Below, in pieces: positions 44,990 to 55,713 of a stretch of 64,000 bases of DNA (its first letter is position 1; each line of letters starts with the position of its first letter). Position numbers and translations under genes: made by a program. Source of the DNA: Nitrospirillum viridazoti CBAmc (lineage in GTDB: Bacteria; Pseudomonadota; Alphaproteobacteria; Azospirillales; Azospirillaceae); NCBI RefSeq assembly GCF_000730165.1, contig NZ_CP022111.1, positions 1,426,001 through 1,490,000 on the forward strand. Reading direction: 5' to 3'. Under the pieces are notes generated by a model that was given only the letters and a program-made list of their open reading frames with translations, did no database searches and was not told where the DNA came from.

Positions 44990-45463
44990 ATGACAACGCC
45001 CCCCGCCACCGCCGCTCCCCCGCCCCGCCCCGCCACCCCGGCCGACCTGGAGGCGCTGCTGGCGCTGGAGAAGATCTGTTTCGAGTTCAACCGCATGGGC
45101 CGGCGCAGCTTCCGCCGCCTGCTGGAGCGGCCGTCCGCCCACATCCTAGTGATCGACGGCCCCGACGGTGGCCTGGCGGCCAGCGCCGTGCTGCTGTCCC
45201 GCCGGGGCACCCGGGGCGTGCGCGTCTATTCCCTGGCGACCCACCCCGACCGGCGCGGCCAGGGCCTGGCCAAGGCCATGATGCGGGCCGCCCTGGACCA
45301 CGCCCGCGCCACCGGCCACCAATGGCTGTCGTTGGAGGTGCATCCGCAGAACGACGCCGCCCGCGCGCTGTACCACCGCCTGGGTTTCCACCAGACCTCG
45401 GTGGAGGAGGATTATTACGCCGACGGCTCCCACGCCTTCCGGCTGCGGCGGTATGTGGGTTAA
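44990..45463 (+). CDS. GNAT-family N-acetyltransferase
   Basis: A 157-residue acetyl-CoA-dependent acetyltransferase with all GNAT motifs: ATPADLEALLALEKICF at the start, RVYSLATHPDRRGQGLAKAMM (acetyl-CoA pyrophosphate loop, RRGQGLA) and HPQNDAARALYHRLGFHQT. Its C-terminus resembles RimI-like enzymes. It is divergent from the small gene/RimK-like pair, which suggests a shared pathway of peptide or amino-acid modification. The ATG at 44990 is chosen; a few codons upstream are open. It overlaps the convergent hydrolase gene by 4 nt. Confidence 0.88.
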   Translation: MTTPPATAAPPPRPATPADLEALLALEKICFEFNRMGRRSFRRLLERPSAHILVIDGPDGGLAASAVLLSRRGTRGVRVYSLATHPDRRGQGLAKAMMRAALDHARATGHQWLSLEVHPQNDAARALYHRLGFHQTSVEEDYYADGSHAFRLRRYVG

Positions 45464-46356
45464 GGCCTGAGCGCGGGCAGGCCCGGCGCCCGCCACGGCG
45501 CCTCCTGATCCAGGGTCGGCGCAGGGCCCTTGCGGCCGGCCAGGAAGTCCAGCAGGGCGTCGGCGCCGCCCTTGTCCCACAGGTCGGCGTGGCCGGCGCC
45601 CTTGATCCAGGCGGCCTGCTTGGGCTCCGGCGCCGCATTGAACACCGCCTGGCCCATGGCCGGCGGCACCACGCGGTCGGCCTGGCCATGCAGCACCAGC
45701 AGCGGGCAGGCGGGAGGGGCGATCTTCAAGCGGCCCACCACGGCCAGCGGGTTGCTGGCCATGCCCGCCAGCGCCGAAAGATGCCAACGGCCGACCAGCA
45801 GATCGGCGCCCGAGGTTGGCGGGGCCGCCAGCACCACGGCAGCCGGGCGCCGTTCCCAGGCCATCTGCAGGGCCAAGGCCGCCGCCGCCGACACGCCCAG
45901 GATGACCAGGCGGGAACCGGAGACGCCCTGCGCCGTCAGATGATCCAAGGCGGCGCGGGCATCGGCCAGCAATGCCGTTTCCCCCCAGTCCCCCATCGTC
46001 AGGGACAGAGGGCGGCGACAGGTCACCATGACGCCATAGCCGGCGGCCACCAAGGTCGATGCCAGTCCTGATAGGTCCGCCCGGCGCTGCCCCGGTCCCG
46101 CCAGGATCAGGACCACCGGTTTGGTGACACCCGCCGGCTGGGCCAGCCAGGCCGTTAGCGTGACACCATCCGCGGTGGGATAGGCAATCGCCCGGAGACC
46201 CGATCCATCGGGCGGAGCCCCTGGGTCGGGCAGGCGCGGATGAACAAAAAGGGCGGCACCTCCCTGGCGCGCCAGCATCAGCACCAAGCCGCCGAACACG
46301 GCGCCCAGCGTGCCGACGATGATCAGGAGAAACAGGGCAACCATGGTCGTGATCAC
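45460..46356 (-). CDS. Alpha/beta-hydrolase with N-terminal membrane anchor
   Basis: A 298-residue hydrolase. One transmembrane helix (about 4-30) anchors it. The alpha/beta-hydrolase core has the nucleophile elbow GVSAAA (Ser in G-x-S-x-A), the acid in HGQADRVVPP and the base His in GAGHADLWD. The substrate is unknown; the fold covers esterases and dienelactone-type enzymes. It starts 15 nt after the MsbA-like gene, so they form one operon. Confidence 0.82.
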   Translation of the reverse strand: MITTMVALFLLIIVGTLGAVFGGLVLMLARQGGAALFVHPRLPDPGAPPDGSGLRAIAYPTADGVTLTAWLAQPAGVTKPVVLILAGPGQRRADLSGLASTLVAAGYGVMVTCRRPLSLTMGDWGETALLADARAALDHLTAQGVSGSRLVILGVSAAAALALQMAWERRPAAVVLAAPPTSGADLLVGRWHLSALAGMASNPLAVVGRLKIAPPACPLLVLHGQADRVVPPAMGQAVFNAAPEPKQAAWIKGAGHADLWDKGGADALLDFLAGRKGPAPTLDQEAPWRAPGLPALRP

Positions 46357-46371
46357 CCCGCGCCCATTGGC

Positions 46372-48207
<1,836 letters not shown>

Positions 48208-48252
48208 GGGACCGGCGAACCTCGGACTGCGGGCTCGGGGCGCCCGGCAGGG

Positions 48253-48290
48253 GAAAAGACGGGGCCATGCTTAGCACGAAGGCGGCCCCG
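48253..48290 (-). terminator. Rho-independent terminator after the FAH-family gene
   Basis: On the minus strand, CGGGGCC and GGCCCCG form a 7-bp stem with a 17-nt loop, followed by TCTTTTCC. It separates the FAH-family gene from the ABC exporter gene. Confidence 0.6.
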
Positions 48291-48311
48291 CCAGCCAGAA
48301 CCGGCCGGTGC

Positions 48312-49028
48312 TCACACCCGGTCGGTGATGCGCAGCGACAGGTCGGGCAGACCGTCGACGTGGGCGGTGATGACGTCGCCCGGCACCACCGGGCCCACAT
48401 TCTCCGGCGTGCCGGTGAAGATCAGGTCGCCGGGCAGCAGGGCGAAGGCCTGGGACAGGTTGGCGATCTGCTCCGCCAGCTTCCACGTCATCTGATCCAG
48501 GGTGGAGGACTGCTTGACCTCGCCATTCACCGCCAGGGTGATGGCACCGGCGGCCAGGTGCCCCACCTGGGACACAGGGTGCAGCGGGCCGATGGGGGCG
48601 CTGTGGTCAAAGGCCTTGCCGATTTCCCACGGCTTCTTGATGTCGCCCATGGCGCGCTGCAGGTCGCGCCGGGTCATGTCCAGGCCCACGGCATAGCCGA
48701 AGACGTGGGTAAGCGCCTGGTCGACCGGGATGTTTCGCCCGCCCACGCCGATGGCGGCCACCAGTTCCACCTCATAATGATAGTTGCTGGTCAACGTGGG
48801 ATAGGGATGGTCGGCGATCGTGCCCGGCATCACGACCTGAACGGCGTCGGCCGGCTTCTGGAAGAAGAACGGCGGCTCCCGCGTGGGGTCGGAACCCATT
48901 TCGCGGGCGTGCGCCGCGTAGTTGCGTCCGATGCAATAGATACGATGCACGGGGAAGGCGGCATCGTCCCCGGCCACGGGCACAATGGGCTGCGGAACGG
49001 GGAACAGAAGCCGGGGCGCGCTGGTCAT
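48312..49028 (-). CDS. Fumarylacetoacetate hydrolase family protein
   Basis: A 238-residue FAH-fold enzyme, metal dependent, acting in aromatic or keto-acid catabolism (fumarylpyruvate hydrolase/acylpyruvase-like). The metal-binding acids appear in YHYEVELVAAIG (E-x-E) and the later Asp in VGLDMTRRDLQ. IGRNYAAHAREMG is the conserved entry. FTGTPENVGPVVPGD closes the active site region. The ATG at 49028 gives the standard family start; the upstream extension is low-complexity. Substrate not determinable. Confidence 0.9.
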   Translation of the reverse strand: MTSAPRLLFPVPQPIVPVAGDDAAFPVHRIYCIGRNYAAHAREMGSDPTREPPFFFQKPADAVQVVMPGTIADHPYPTLTSNYHYEVELVAAIGVGGRNIPVDQALTHVFGYAVGLDMTRRDLQRAMGDIKKPWEIGKAFDHSAPIGPLHPVSQVGHLAAGAITLAVNGEVKQSSTLDQMTWKLAEQIANLSQAFALLPGDLIFTGTPENVGPVVPGDVITAHVDGLPDLSLRITDRV

Positions 49029-49221
49029 GGCCTGGTTATCCGGGCGGTGGCGAGGGGCCGCCACCATAGCAGAGCGGCGCACGCGCGCCAGCCCGGCCCC
49101 ATTTCGCCCCAAGCCGGCCCATCCCGTGCCACTTTCACCGTTTAACAGAAGCCGGTACGCTGTTCCCGCCAGGCCCATCCCCTAGATCAGTGTCGTCCCC
49201 GCCTGCAGAAAGTAGATCGCC

Positions 49222-50238
49222 ATGCCCGACCGCCATCCTGAGCGCCACCACCCCCGCCCCACCTTAGGCCTGGCGCTGGGCGGTGGCGTCGCCCGGGGGT
49301 GGGCGCATATCGGCGTGCTGCAGGCCCTGGCCCAACACGGCATTCACCCCGACGTGGTGGCGGGCTGTTCCATCGGCGCGCTGGTGGGCGGCGTCTATCT
49401 CGGCAACCATCTGGAAACGCTGGAGCACTGGGCGCGCAACCTGACCAAGATGCGCATCCTGGGCCTGCTGGACCTGCGCCTGCGCAGCGGCGGCGGGCTG
49501 ATCGGCGGCGAGAAGCTGCTGGCCGAACTGAACCAGCACCTGGGAGATGCCACCTTCGACGACCTCTCCCGCCCCTTCATCACCGTCGCCACGGACCTCG
49601 CGACGGGCAAGGAGGTGTGGCTGCGCCGCGGCTCGGTGGTGGAGGCGATGCGCGCCTCCTACGCCATGCCGGGCATCTTCCCGCCGTCCCATGTCGACGG
49701 CCGCTGGCTGGTGGACGGCGCCCTGGTCGACCCCGTGCCCGTGGCCGCCTGCCGCGCCATGGGCGCCGCCATGGTGGTGGCGGTCGACCTGAACGCCGAC
49801 ATCATCGGCCGCACCCGGGGCCGCCACGATGGCGAAGCGGGCGCCGCCGCCCCGCCCGATGCCGCCCCGGCGACCGAGGACATGGAGGCACCGGCCGACC
49901 TGGGGGGCGAGGTGCCGCAGAAGCATAACTTCGAGTTCCTGTCCGCCTTCCTGCAATCCCGCCGCACCCGGCCGCAGCCGCCCAAATACGAGGGGCCCAG
50001 CATGTTCGGCGTCATGGCGACCTCGCTGGGCATCGCGCTGGACCGCATCACCCGGTCCCGCCTGGCGGGCGAGCCGCCGGACATCCACCTGAAGCCCCGC
50101 CTGGGTCACATCGGCCTCCTGGAATTCGACCGGGCGGAGGAGGCCATCGCCGAGGGCAAGGCCGTGGTGGAACGGGCCCTGCCCGAACTGCGCGAGGCCC
50201 TGCGCGTCTTCGGCATCCCGATGCGAATGGCATCTTAA
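49222..50238 (+). CDS. Patatin-like phospholipase (RssA-like)
   Basis: A 338-residue serine lipase of the patatin family. The oxyanion hole is LGGGVARGWAHIG (about 19-31), the nucleophile GCSIGAL (about 48-54, G-x-S-x-G) and the catalytic Asp in VDGALVDPVPV (D-G-A). It has an Ala/Pro/Glu-rich insert (~200-235) and a helical C-terminal region of ~70 residues, longer than E. coli RssA (~300 aa). It lacks a signal peptide and is probably cytoplasmic or membrane-associated. Confidence 0.9.
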   Translation: MPDRHPERHHPRPTLGLALGGGVARGWAHIGVLQALAQHGIHPDVVAGCSIGALVGGVYLGNHLETLEHWARNLTKMRILGLLDLRLRSGGGLIGGEKLLAELNQHLGDATFDDLSRPFITVATDLATGKEVWLRRGSVVEAMRASYAMPGIFPPSHVDGRWLVDGALVDPVPVAACRAMGAAMVVAVDLNADIIGRTRGRHDGEAGAAAPPDAAPATEDMEAPADLGGEVPQKHNFEFLSAFLQSRRTRPQPPKYEGPSMFGVMATSLGIALDRITRSRLAGEPPDIHLKPRLGHIGLLEFDRAEEAIAEGKAVVERALPELREALRVFGIPMRMAS

Positions 50239-50534
50239 TATCCGCCGACCGCCCGCCGGGTGAATGGCGGCCTACCCCCCTCCTCCGAAAGGCCAAAGGT
50301 CATATATGGCCACTGGTTCCCCTCATCCATCAGTACAGCTCGCCAATCACTTTAAGTATTGTTCAGATTTTCTTGCTTGTCCTCGGGCGAGTTGGATTCC
50401 ATGACTATGGCATCGAATTTGTCGCGGAGCCCTGCCCGGTCCACCGGTTCGCTCCCGTCATGATTTGATGCCCGCCGTCGCATACCCGCGGCCGGGCGAC
50501 ATTGGACCGGGAACTACCCGTCTAAGGAGACACC

Positions 50535-50744
50535 ATGTCTATCGGCACCGTTAAGTGGTTCAACAGCACCAAGGGTTACGGCTTCATCCAGCCGGAGGAT
50601 GGCACCGCCGACGTGTTCGTGCACATCAGCGCCGTCGAACAGGCGGGCCTGCGCTCGCTGAACGAAGGCCAGAAGGTCAGCTTCGACCTGCAGCACGACC
50701 CCCGCAAGGGCAAGTCGGCCGCCGGTAACTTGCGCACGCTCTGA
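50535..50744 (+). CDS. cspA: Cold-shock domain protein
   Basis: A 69-residue single-domain cold-shock protein that binds single-stranded RNA/DNA. RNP1 is KGYGFIQ and RNP2 is VFVHIS; the start GTVKWFN is canonical. A strong AAGGAG site precedes the ATG. The 296-nt gap upstream, with an AT-rich block near 50300-50420, could hold a long regulatory 5' UTR as in other csp genes, but I see no diagnostic element. A strong terminator follows. Confidence 0.95.
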   Translation: MSIGTVKWFNSTKGYGFIQPEDGTADVFVHISAVEQAGLRSLNEGQKVSFDLQHDPRKGKSAAGNLRTL

Positions 50745-50790
50745 TCCCCGCGGGGACCTTCGGGCCCCCCGTGTCACGGTTGAGTTTGAG

Positions 50791-50829
50791 AACGGGCGGC
50801 CGCCCCCGGACGGCCGCCCGTTTTGTTTT
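50791..50829 (+). terminator. Rho-independent terminator after cspA
   Basis: AACGGGCGGCCG and CGGCCGCCCGTT form a 12-bp stem with an 8-nt loop, followed by TTGTTTTG. Classic intrinsic terminator. Confidence 0.85.
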
Positions 50830-50939
50830 GAACCCCTCCCTTCGGATAAGGCGGTGCGTGATTGATCCTGGTCAATGCCGGGGTGGGTCGGACGGATCAT
50901 GGTGGGGGCGTGAAAACAGTTATGTGGGGGTTCCATTCC

Positions 50940-51518
50940 ATGCCCGACGCCCTTGCCCATTTCCGCGCCGAAGACGCCATCGCACTGTGCGTCATCGACG
51001 TGGCCAACGCCCTGGTCCGCCACAGCGAGCCCCTGCTGGAAGAGGCCGGACTGACGGCACCGCAGTGGACCGTGCTGATGAACGTGGCGGGTGACCGCAA
51101 CTTCAACGACGGCCCCACCCAGCCGGCCAACGACCCGCATGCCGACGCCTACGCCGGCGCCGACCTGGGCCGTGCGGGCTGCATCTTCTCGTCCGAGATC
51201 GCCGCTGCCCGCGGCCTGTCCCGTCCGCACATCAGCGCCACGGTGACGGAGCTGCTGCGCAAGGGCCTGATCCGGCAGGAGGATGACCCCAGCGACCGCC
51301 GCCGGAAGCTCTTGTCCGCCACGCCGGAAGGCTTGGCCGTGCTGCGCCGGCTGCAGCCGCTGCGCCAGTCGGTGAACGACCTGCTGCTGGCCGACCTGGA
51401 CAGCCACCAGCGCCGCACCCTGCTGGAGGCCCTGCGCATCATCCGCGACCGGTCCCGCCGGGCGGAGCATGTGCGCCCCTACGCCGACCGACCGCACGCC
51501 CTGCGCCACGCGTCCTGA
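50940..51518 (+). CDS. MarR-like winged-helix regulator with an insertion
   Basis: A 192-residue MarR-family protein. The dimerisation helices (VIDVANALVRHSEPLLEEAG) and LTAPQWTVLMNVAG lead into an unusual ~30-residue Asp/Asn/Gly/Ala-rich insertion (NDGPTQPANDPHADAYAG). The recognition helix (AAARGLSRPHISATVTELL) and wing (IRQEDDPSDRRRKLLSATPEG) then follow. Start at the ATG at 50940 (GGGGG ~9 nt upstream); an ATG at 50922 is possible. Target unknown. A bidirectional terminator separates it from the TPR protein. Confidence 0.85.
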   Translation: MPDALAHFRAEDAIALCVIDVANALVRHSEPLLEEAGLTAPQWTVLMNVAGDRNFNDGPTQPANDPHADAYAGADLGRAGCIFSSEIAAARGLSRPHISATVTELLRKGLIRQEDDPSDRRRKLLSATPEGLAVLRRLQPLRQSVNDLLLADLDSHQRRTLLEALRIIRDRSRRAEHVRPYADRPHALRHAS

Positions 51519-51530
51519 GCACGCGCCGCC

Positions 51531-51566
51531 AAAACACGCCCCAGCCGATGGCCGGGGCGTGTTTTG
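51531..51566. terminator. Bidirectional terminator between the MarR-like and TPR genes
   Basis: AAAACACGCCCC and GGGGCGTGTTTT form a 12-bp stem around an 11-nt loop. T or A runs flank both sides, so it works for both convergent transcripts. Confidence 0.8.
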
Positions 51567-51578
51567 TGCTGCCGTCAG

Positions 51579-53252
51579 TTACGGCCTGAGACCAAGCCTC
51601 ATGCCGTTGGCAATCTGGTTTGCCATGTCACGGATGGTGTCCCGGCGGTCGCGCGCGCCGGTGCGGAAAACACGCATGCTGGGAAACCAGGGCCGCGTGC
51701 CCGTGCCCAGGCAGGTGACGTCCAGTTCACCCGCCAGGCGCCACACCGGCACGCCCAGGGCGCCGGCCAGCTCACCCGTGGCGGTGGGCGCGGTAACCAC
51801 CAGGTCGAGGCATGAGAGCAGGGCGGCCAGCCCGTCCAGGTCATCGCGCTGGTCCAAGTCCGGAAAATGGCGTGGCGCCGAGGCACCCAGGGCCGCCCGC
51901 TCCCCTTCCGTGTCGCCATACATCAGCGTGATGGCAGTAACCCCCGGCAGGGCCAGCAGGGGCGTCCAGTCCGCCAGATCCGACTGCCGCCCGGCGCGGC
52001 TTTCGACCGCCAGGCCGCTGCGCCAGCACAGGCCCACCTTCAGGCTGCGCGGCCCATCCCCATCCAGGTCCGCCAGGCGCCGCCGCCAGCGGGCCACCAG
52101 ATCATCCCGCGCCCGCAGGTAGCCCGCCGGCCCCCTGAAATCCGATCCCATGAAATCCGGCCCCATGAAATCGGCCAGGTGGCCGCGCAGCAGGCCGGGC
52201 AAGGAGCCTGCCGCCGCCTGGGCCACGGCCCGGCCTTCCTCCGGATCCGGCGGGGCCCCTTCGCCCCGCGCCTCCGCCACCACCTGGGCGTCGGGAAAGG
52301 CCCGGCCGAACAGGCCCACCAGGCGGGGATCGCAGCGCACCACCGCCGACCCGGCGGCCGTGATCGCAGCGGCGTAGCAGGTCGCGAACATCAGCTCATC
52401 CCCCAGGCCCTGTTCCCGCCAGATCAGCACCGGGCCGTCCAGGCGCTGGCCCCGCCAGGCCGGCAGGTCGGGAACGGCACGGAAGCGCTGCGGCTCGGCG
52501 GCCAGGCGGGCACCGTAGCCTGCCCAGCCGCCGGCCAGTTCCCCCCGCGCCAGGTCCAGGTTGGCCCGGCCGAACACCAGGCGGGCATCGGTGGGATGGA
52601 TCCGCAGGCTGGCGGCCCAGGCCTCGGCGGCACCCTTGAGGTCGCCCAGCGCCTGCAAGGCGGCGGCCTGGGTGTACAGCGCCTCCGCCTGCGCCGGCTC
52701 GGCCGCCAGGGCCCGGCGGCTGGCGGCCAGCGCCAGGCCGGGACGGCCCTGGGCCATGAGAATGGATGCCAGGTTGACATGGCCGTTGACCAGGCCGGGG
52801 TCCAGGGCCAGCGCGGCGCTGGCCGCATCCTCCGCCTCCGCCAGGCGGTCCAGCGCGCGCAGCACCGCCGCCAGGTTGCTGTGGCACACCGCGTCCCGGG
52901 GCGACAGGCGCAGGGCCATGCGTAGCACAGGCTCCGCCTGGGGCACGCGGCCCAGGCGGCGCAGCGCCACGCCCCACAGGGTGAACAGGCCCAGGTCCGC
53001 CGCCTCGTCCGGACGCGCGGTGGCGGCGGCCAGGGCCAGCACGGGCTCCGCCTCCGCCGGCCGGTCCAGCGCCAGCAGCACGCGGCCGGCCAGCGCCAGC
53101 CAGCCGGGTGTACGCGCGCCTGCCGCCAACGCCGGACGGCACAGCACCCAGGCCGCGTCCGCCCGCCCCGCCGCCAGCAGGGACGCCGCCGCGGCCAGGG
53201 ACGGGTCGGCCCCGGTCAGCAGATCGGTGTCGCGCGGTCGCGTCAGGTTCAT
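51579..53252 (-). CDS. TPR-repeat protein with glycosyltransferase-like C-terminus, flagellar context
   Basis: A 557-residue protein. Residues ~15-270 are tetratricopeptide repeats (RPAEAEPVLALAAATARP, RLAEAEDAASAALALDPG and similar Ala/Leu/Pro-ending units). Residues ~280-557 resemble the C-terminal half of TPR glycosyltransferases found beside flagellar genes, with LIWREQGLGDELMFATC, VGLCWRSGL and a final TGELAGALGVPVW. It sits on the opposite strand, immediately before the hook/filament genes, so glycosylation of flagellin or other flagellar proteins is a reasonable inference. The ATG at 53252 starts a clean N-terminus. A pentapeptide tandem repeat (DFMGP/DFMGS/DFRGP) lies in the middle. 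Confidence 0.8.
   Translation of the reverse strand: MNLTRPRDTDLLTGADPSLAAAASLLAAGRADAAWVLCRPALAAGARTPGWLALAGRVLLALDRPAEAEPVLALAAATARPDEAADLGLFTLWGVALRRLGRVPQAEPVLRMALRLSPRDAVCHSNLAAVLRALDRLAEAEDAASAALALDPGLVNGHVNLASILMAQGRPGLALAASRRALAAEPAQAEALYTQAAALQALGDLKGAAEAWAASLRIHPTDARLVFGRANLDLARGELAGGWAGYGARLAAEPQRFRAVPDLPAWRGQRLDGPVLIWREQGLGDELMFATCYAAAITAAGSAVVRCDPRLVGLFGRAFPDAQVVAEARGEGAPPDPEEGRAVAQAAAGSLPGLLRGHLADFMGPDFMGSDFRGPAGYLRARDDLVARWRRRLADLDGDGPRSLKVGLCWRSGLAVESRAGRQSDLADWTPLLALPGVTAITLMYGDTEGERAALGASAPRHFPDLDQRDDLDGLAALLSCLDLVVTAPTATGELAGALGVPVWRLAGELDVTCLGTGTRPWFPSMRVFRTGARDRRDTIRDMANQIANGMRLGLRP
52135..52179. repeat. Three 15-bp tandem repeats inside the TPR-glycosyltransferase gene
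   Basis: Three units starting at 52135, 52150 and 52165 share the core TGAAATC. They encode DFMGP, DFMGS and DFRGP on the minus strand. The unit length is a multiple of three, so copy number can change without breaking the frame. Confidence 0.7.
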
Positions 53253-53567
53253 GGGTACGCGCCCCTCATCATCGATGACCCCACTCCTCACGCGCGGCGG
53301 CGGGCAAGCAGTCGCACGCGAGGGGCCCGTCCTCGGGTGGGTAAAATCTGCCGGGCGGCCCAAAAACGGGGCCATTCAAAAATCCCAGGATTTCCGCCAT
53401 TTTTGCGAACGTTACCCATGAAGACTGCCGATCAACTAGGAAAAAATTGCCGATCGGCAATACATGACCAGTAAAATTCTGCCTACTCAAATACTCAAAG
53501 TCTTCGTATTCGAGATTAACCAAACGGGATGGAAGCATATAAGCCGAGCAACGACTTCATGACCCGG

Positions 53568-53629
53568 AACTTTTTTTTGGAACCGTCAAAAAAAGTGCGC
53601 CCGCTTCTGTGAAGGCCGGCGTTGAACCG
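53568..53629 (+). promoter_or_regulatory. Promoter-like element upstream of flgD, shared with the flagellin gene
   Basis: AACTTTT, then AAAAAAAGTGCGCCCGCTT (53588-53606), 14 nt, then GTTGAACCG (53621-53629). The same blocks with the same core spacing precede the flagellin gene at 59286-59346. The element ends 73 nt before flgD. It is the only recognisable feature in the 450-nt gap, whose middle part (53380-53570) is AT-rich. The sigma factor is not obvious: the blocks fit neither the sigma-54 nor the FliA consensus well. Confidence 0.6.
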
Positions 53630-53702
53630 ATCGAAAGCCAATTCCGGCCCGAGGTCCCATTCCAGGATCCGGGGAAGCGGCGGAGGACGGAGAGGTCGGA
53701 TC

Positions 53703-54368
53703 ATGACGACGGTCAGCAGCACCAGTTCCAGCAGCAGCACCAGCACGACGGGCACCACGTCGTCCTCCTCGTCCACCAGCTCGCTGGGCGACTTCACCAC
53801 CATGCTGACCCTGCTGCTGAAGGAATTGCAGACGCAGGACCCGACCAGCCCCATGGACACCAGCACCTTCACGACCCAGCTGGTGCAGATGTCCAGCCTG
53901 GAGGCGCAGCAGGCGTCCAACACCCTGCTGGAAGGCATCAGCAGCTCGCTCAGCAGCTTCACCGGCAGCTATCCGGCCTATAGCTACCTGGGCCAGACGG
54001 TGTCGACCGACAGCGACCAGGCGCCGATGCAGGACGGCTCCGCCATCTGGAGCTACACCCTGCCGTCCGACGCCGACAGCGTCAGCTACACGGTCAGCGA
54101 CAGCAGCGGCAACGTCGTCTACTCCGGCACAGGCAGCACCAGCGCCGGCACCAACTACATCACCTGGAAGGGCACCGAGACGGATGGCGGCACCGCCACC
54201 TCGGGCACCTATACCCTGTCCATCACCGCCACCACCGACAACGCCGCCAGCAGCGTCAGCGCCTACGGCGTCGGCAAGGTCACGGGCGTCGACACCTCCA
54301 CCGGCACGGCCAAGCTGACGCTGGGAAGTTACGAGATCGCCATGGACGACGTGACGTCAATCCTTTGA
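53703..54368 (+). CDS. flgD: Flagellar hook assembly protein FlgD
   Basis: A 221-residue scaffold that caps the growing hook. After a long Ser/Thr run (about 1-28) comes the FlgD N-terminal domain (FTTMLTLLLKELQTQDPTSP, MDTSTFTTQLVQMSSLEAQQ). A FlgD Ig-like/FlgD tudor region follows (WSYTLPSDADSVSYTVSDSS, GTYTLSITATT, and the terminal KLTLGSYEIAMDDVTSIL). First gene of the hook-filament cluster, 61 nt before flgE. The ATG at 53703 has GAGAGG upstream. Confidence 0.94.
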   Translation: MTTVSSTSSSSSTSTTGTTSSSSSTSSLGDFTTMLTLLLKELQTQDPTSPMDTSTFTTQLVQMSSLEAQQASNTLLEGISSSLSSFTGSYPAYSYLGQTVSTDSDQAPMQDGSAIWSYTLPSDADSVSYTVSDSSGNVVYSGTGSTSAGTNYITWKGTETDGGTATSGTYTLSITATTDNAASSVSAYGVGKVTGVDTSTGTAKLTLGSYEIAMDDVTSIL

Positions 54369-54429
54369 TCCATAACGACTTTCCCAGCTGCCGGCCGCAC
54401 CGCCGCCTCGCCCGCAAGGAAACACGGCA

Positions 54430-55701
54430 ATGAGCATCTTCAGCGCCCTGAACACCGCCACCTCGGCCCTGTACGCCCAGTCCAAGGCGTTCACCTCCAT
54501 CTCCAGCAACATCTCCAACTCGTCCAGCACGGGCTACAAGGCGACCGACACCTCGTTCACCGCCCTGCTGACCGACAGCCAGACCAGCTCCGCCGACTAT
54601 GGCGGGGTCATCGCAGGCACGACGCAGACGGTCAGCAGCCAGGGCGACATCACCTCCACCGACGTCACCACCAACCTGGCGCTGGATGGCGACGGCATGT
54701 TCGTGGTGAACGACGGCAGCAGCACCCAGGCCTACTACACCCGCGACGGCAGCTTCAGCGAGAACAACAGCGGCTACCTGGTGAACACCGAGGGCTTTTA
54801 CCTGGAAGGCTGGGCCACGGACGACAGCGGCAACATCCTGGCCACCAACCGCAGCGACACGGCCAGCCTGGAAAAGATCAACCTGGACGACATCTCCGGC
54901 TCGCCCAAGGCGACGACCAAGGTGACCAGCAGCCTGAACCTGCCCTCCGACGCCACGGTGGGCAGCAGCTACACCACCGATACCGAGGTGTACGACAGCC
55001 TGGGCAACAGCAGCACGGTCACCATGACCTGGACCAAGACCGGCACCAACACCTGGGAGCTGGACGCCTCCAACCCCGTGTCGGCCACCGACGGGTCCAC
55101 GGTCACCGGCACCACCAGCGGCACGCCCGTCAGCCTGGTGTTCAACAGCGACGGCTCGCTGGCCTCGCCCACCACCGACATCCAGTTGGGCATCACGGGG
55201 TGGAGCAGCGGCGCCACCGACAGCACCATCACCCTGGACTATGGCGAGAACGGCGGCAGCGGGTCCATCACCCAGTATGCCAGCGGGTCGACCACCCCCA
55301 GCGTCACCACCACCGGCACGCCCAAGCAGGACGGCTACGCCAAGGGCACGCTAAGCAGCGTGGACATCAACACCGACGGCAGCGTCGTCGCCAACTTCGA
55401 CAACGGCCAGTCCAAGACGGTCTACAAGATCCCGGTGGCCACCTTCGCCAACGCCGACGGCCTCACGGCCGTGTCCGGCCAGACCTACGCCCAATCCACA
55501 GCGTCGGGCACCTACTCCCTGAAGGAAGCGGGCAGCGACGGCGCCGGCACCATCGAGTCCAAGTCGCTGGAAAGCTCCAACGTCGACGTGTCGGATGAGC
55601 TGAGCCGCATGATCTACGCGCAGCAGGCCTACTCGGCCGCCGCCAAGGTGGTCTCCACCGCCCAGGACATGATGGACACCCTGCTCCAGGCCAAGCGGTA
55701 A
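54430..55701 (+). CDS. flgE: Flagellar hook protein FlgE
   Basis: A 423-residue hook subunit. The N-terminal basal-body rod motif (SIFSALNTATSALYAQSKAF, ISSNISNSSSTGYKATD) and the C-terminal SNVDVSDELSRMIYAQQAYS helix are the D0 region. The middle has the FlgE D2/D1 domains (LALDGDGMFVVNDG, TRDGSFSENNSGYLVNTEG, TEVYDSLGNSSTVTMTW). It is exported through the flagellar type III system. AAGGAAAC precedes the ATG. Very rich in Ser/Thr/Gly/Asp and poor in Lys. Confidence 0.96.
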   Translation: MSIFSALNTATSALYAQSKAFTSISSNISNSSSTGYKATDTSFTALLTDSQTSSADYGGVIAGTTQTVSSQGDITSTDVTTNLALDGDGMFVVNDGSSTQAYYTRDGSFSENNSGYLVNTEGFYLEGWATDDSGNILATNRSDTASLEKINLDDISGSPKATTKVTSSLNLPSDATVGSSYTTDTEVYDSLGNSSTVTMTWTKTGTNTWELDASNPVSATDGSTVTGTTSGTPVSLVFNSDGSLASPTTDIQLGITGWSSGATDSTITLDYGENGGSGSITQYASGSTTPSVTTTGTPKQDGYAKGTLSSVDINTDGSVVANFDNGQSKTVYKIPVATFANADGLTAVSGQTYAQSTASGTYSLKEAGSDGAGTIESKSLESSNVDVSDELSRMIYAQQAYSAAAKVVSTAQDMMDTLLQAKR

Positions 55702-55713
55702 GGGGAAGGCGCC

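Noticed and set aside
52135-52179. Short repeats as a CRISPR-like array
   Set aside because: The units are 15 bp, contiguous without spacers, and encode an in-frame pentapeptide repeat.
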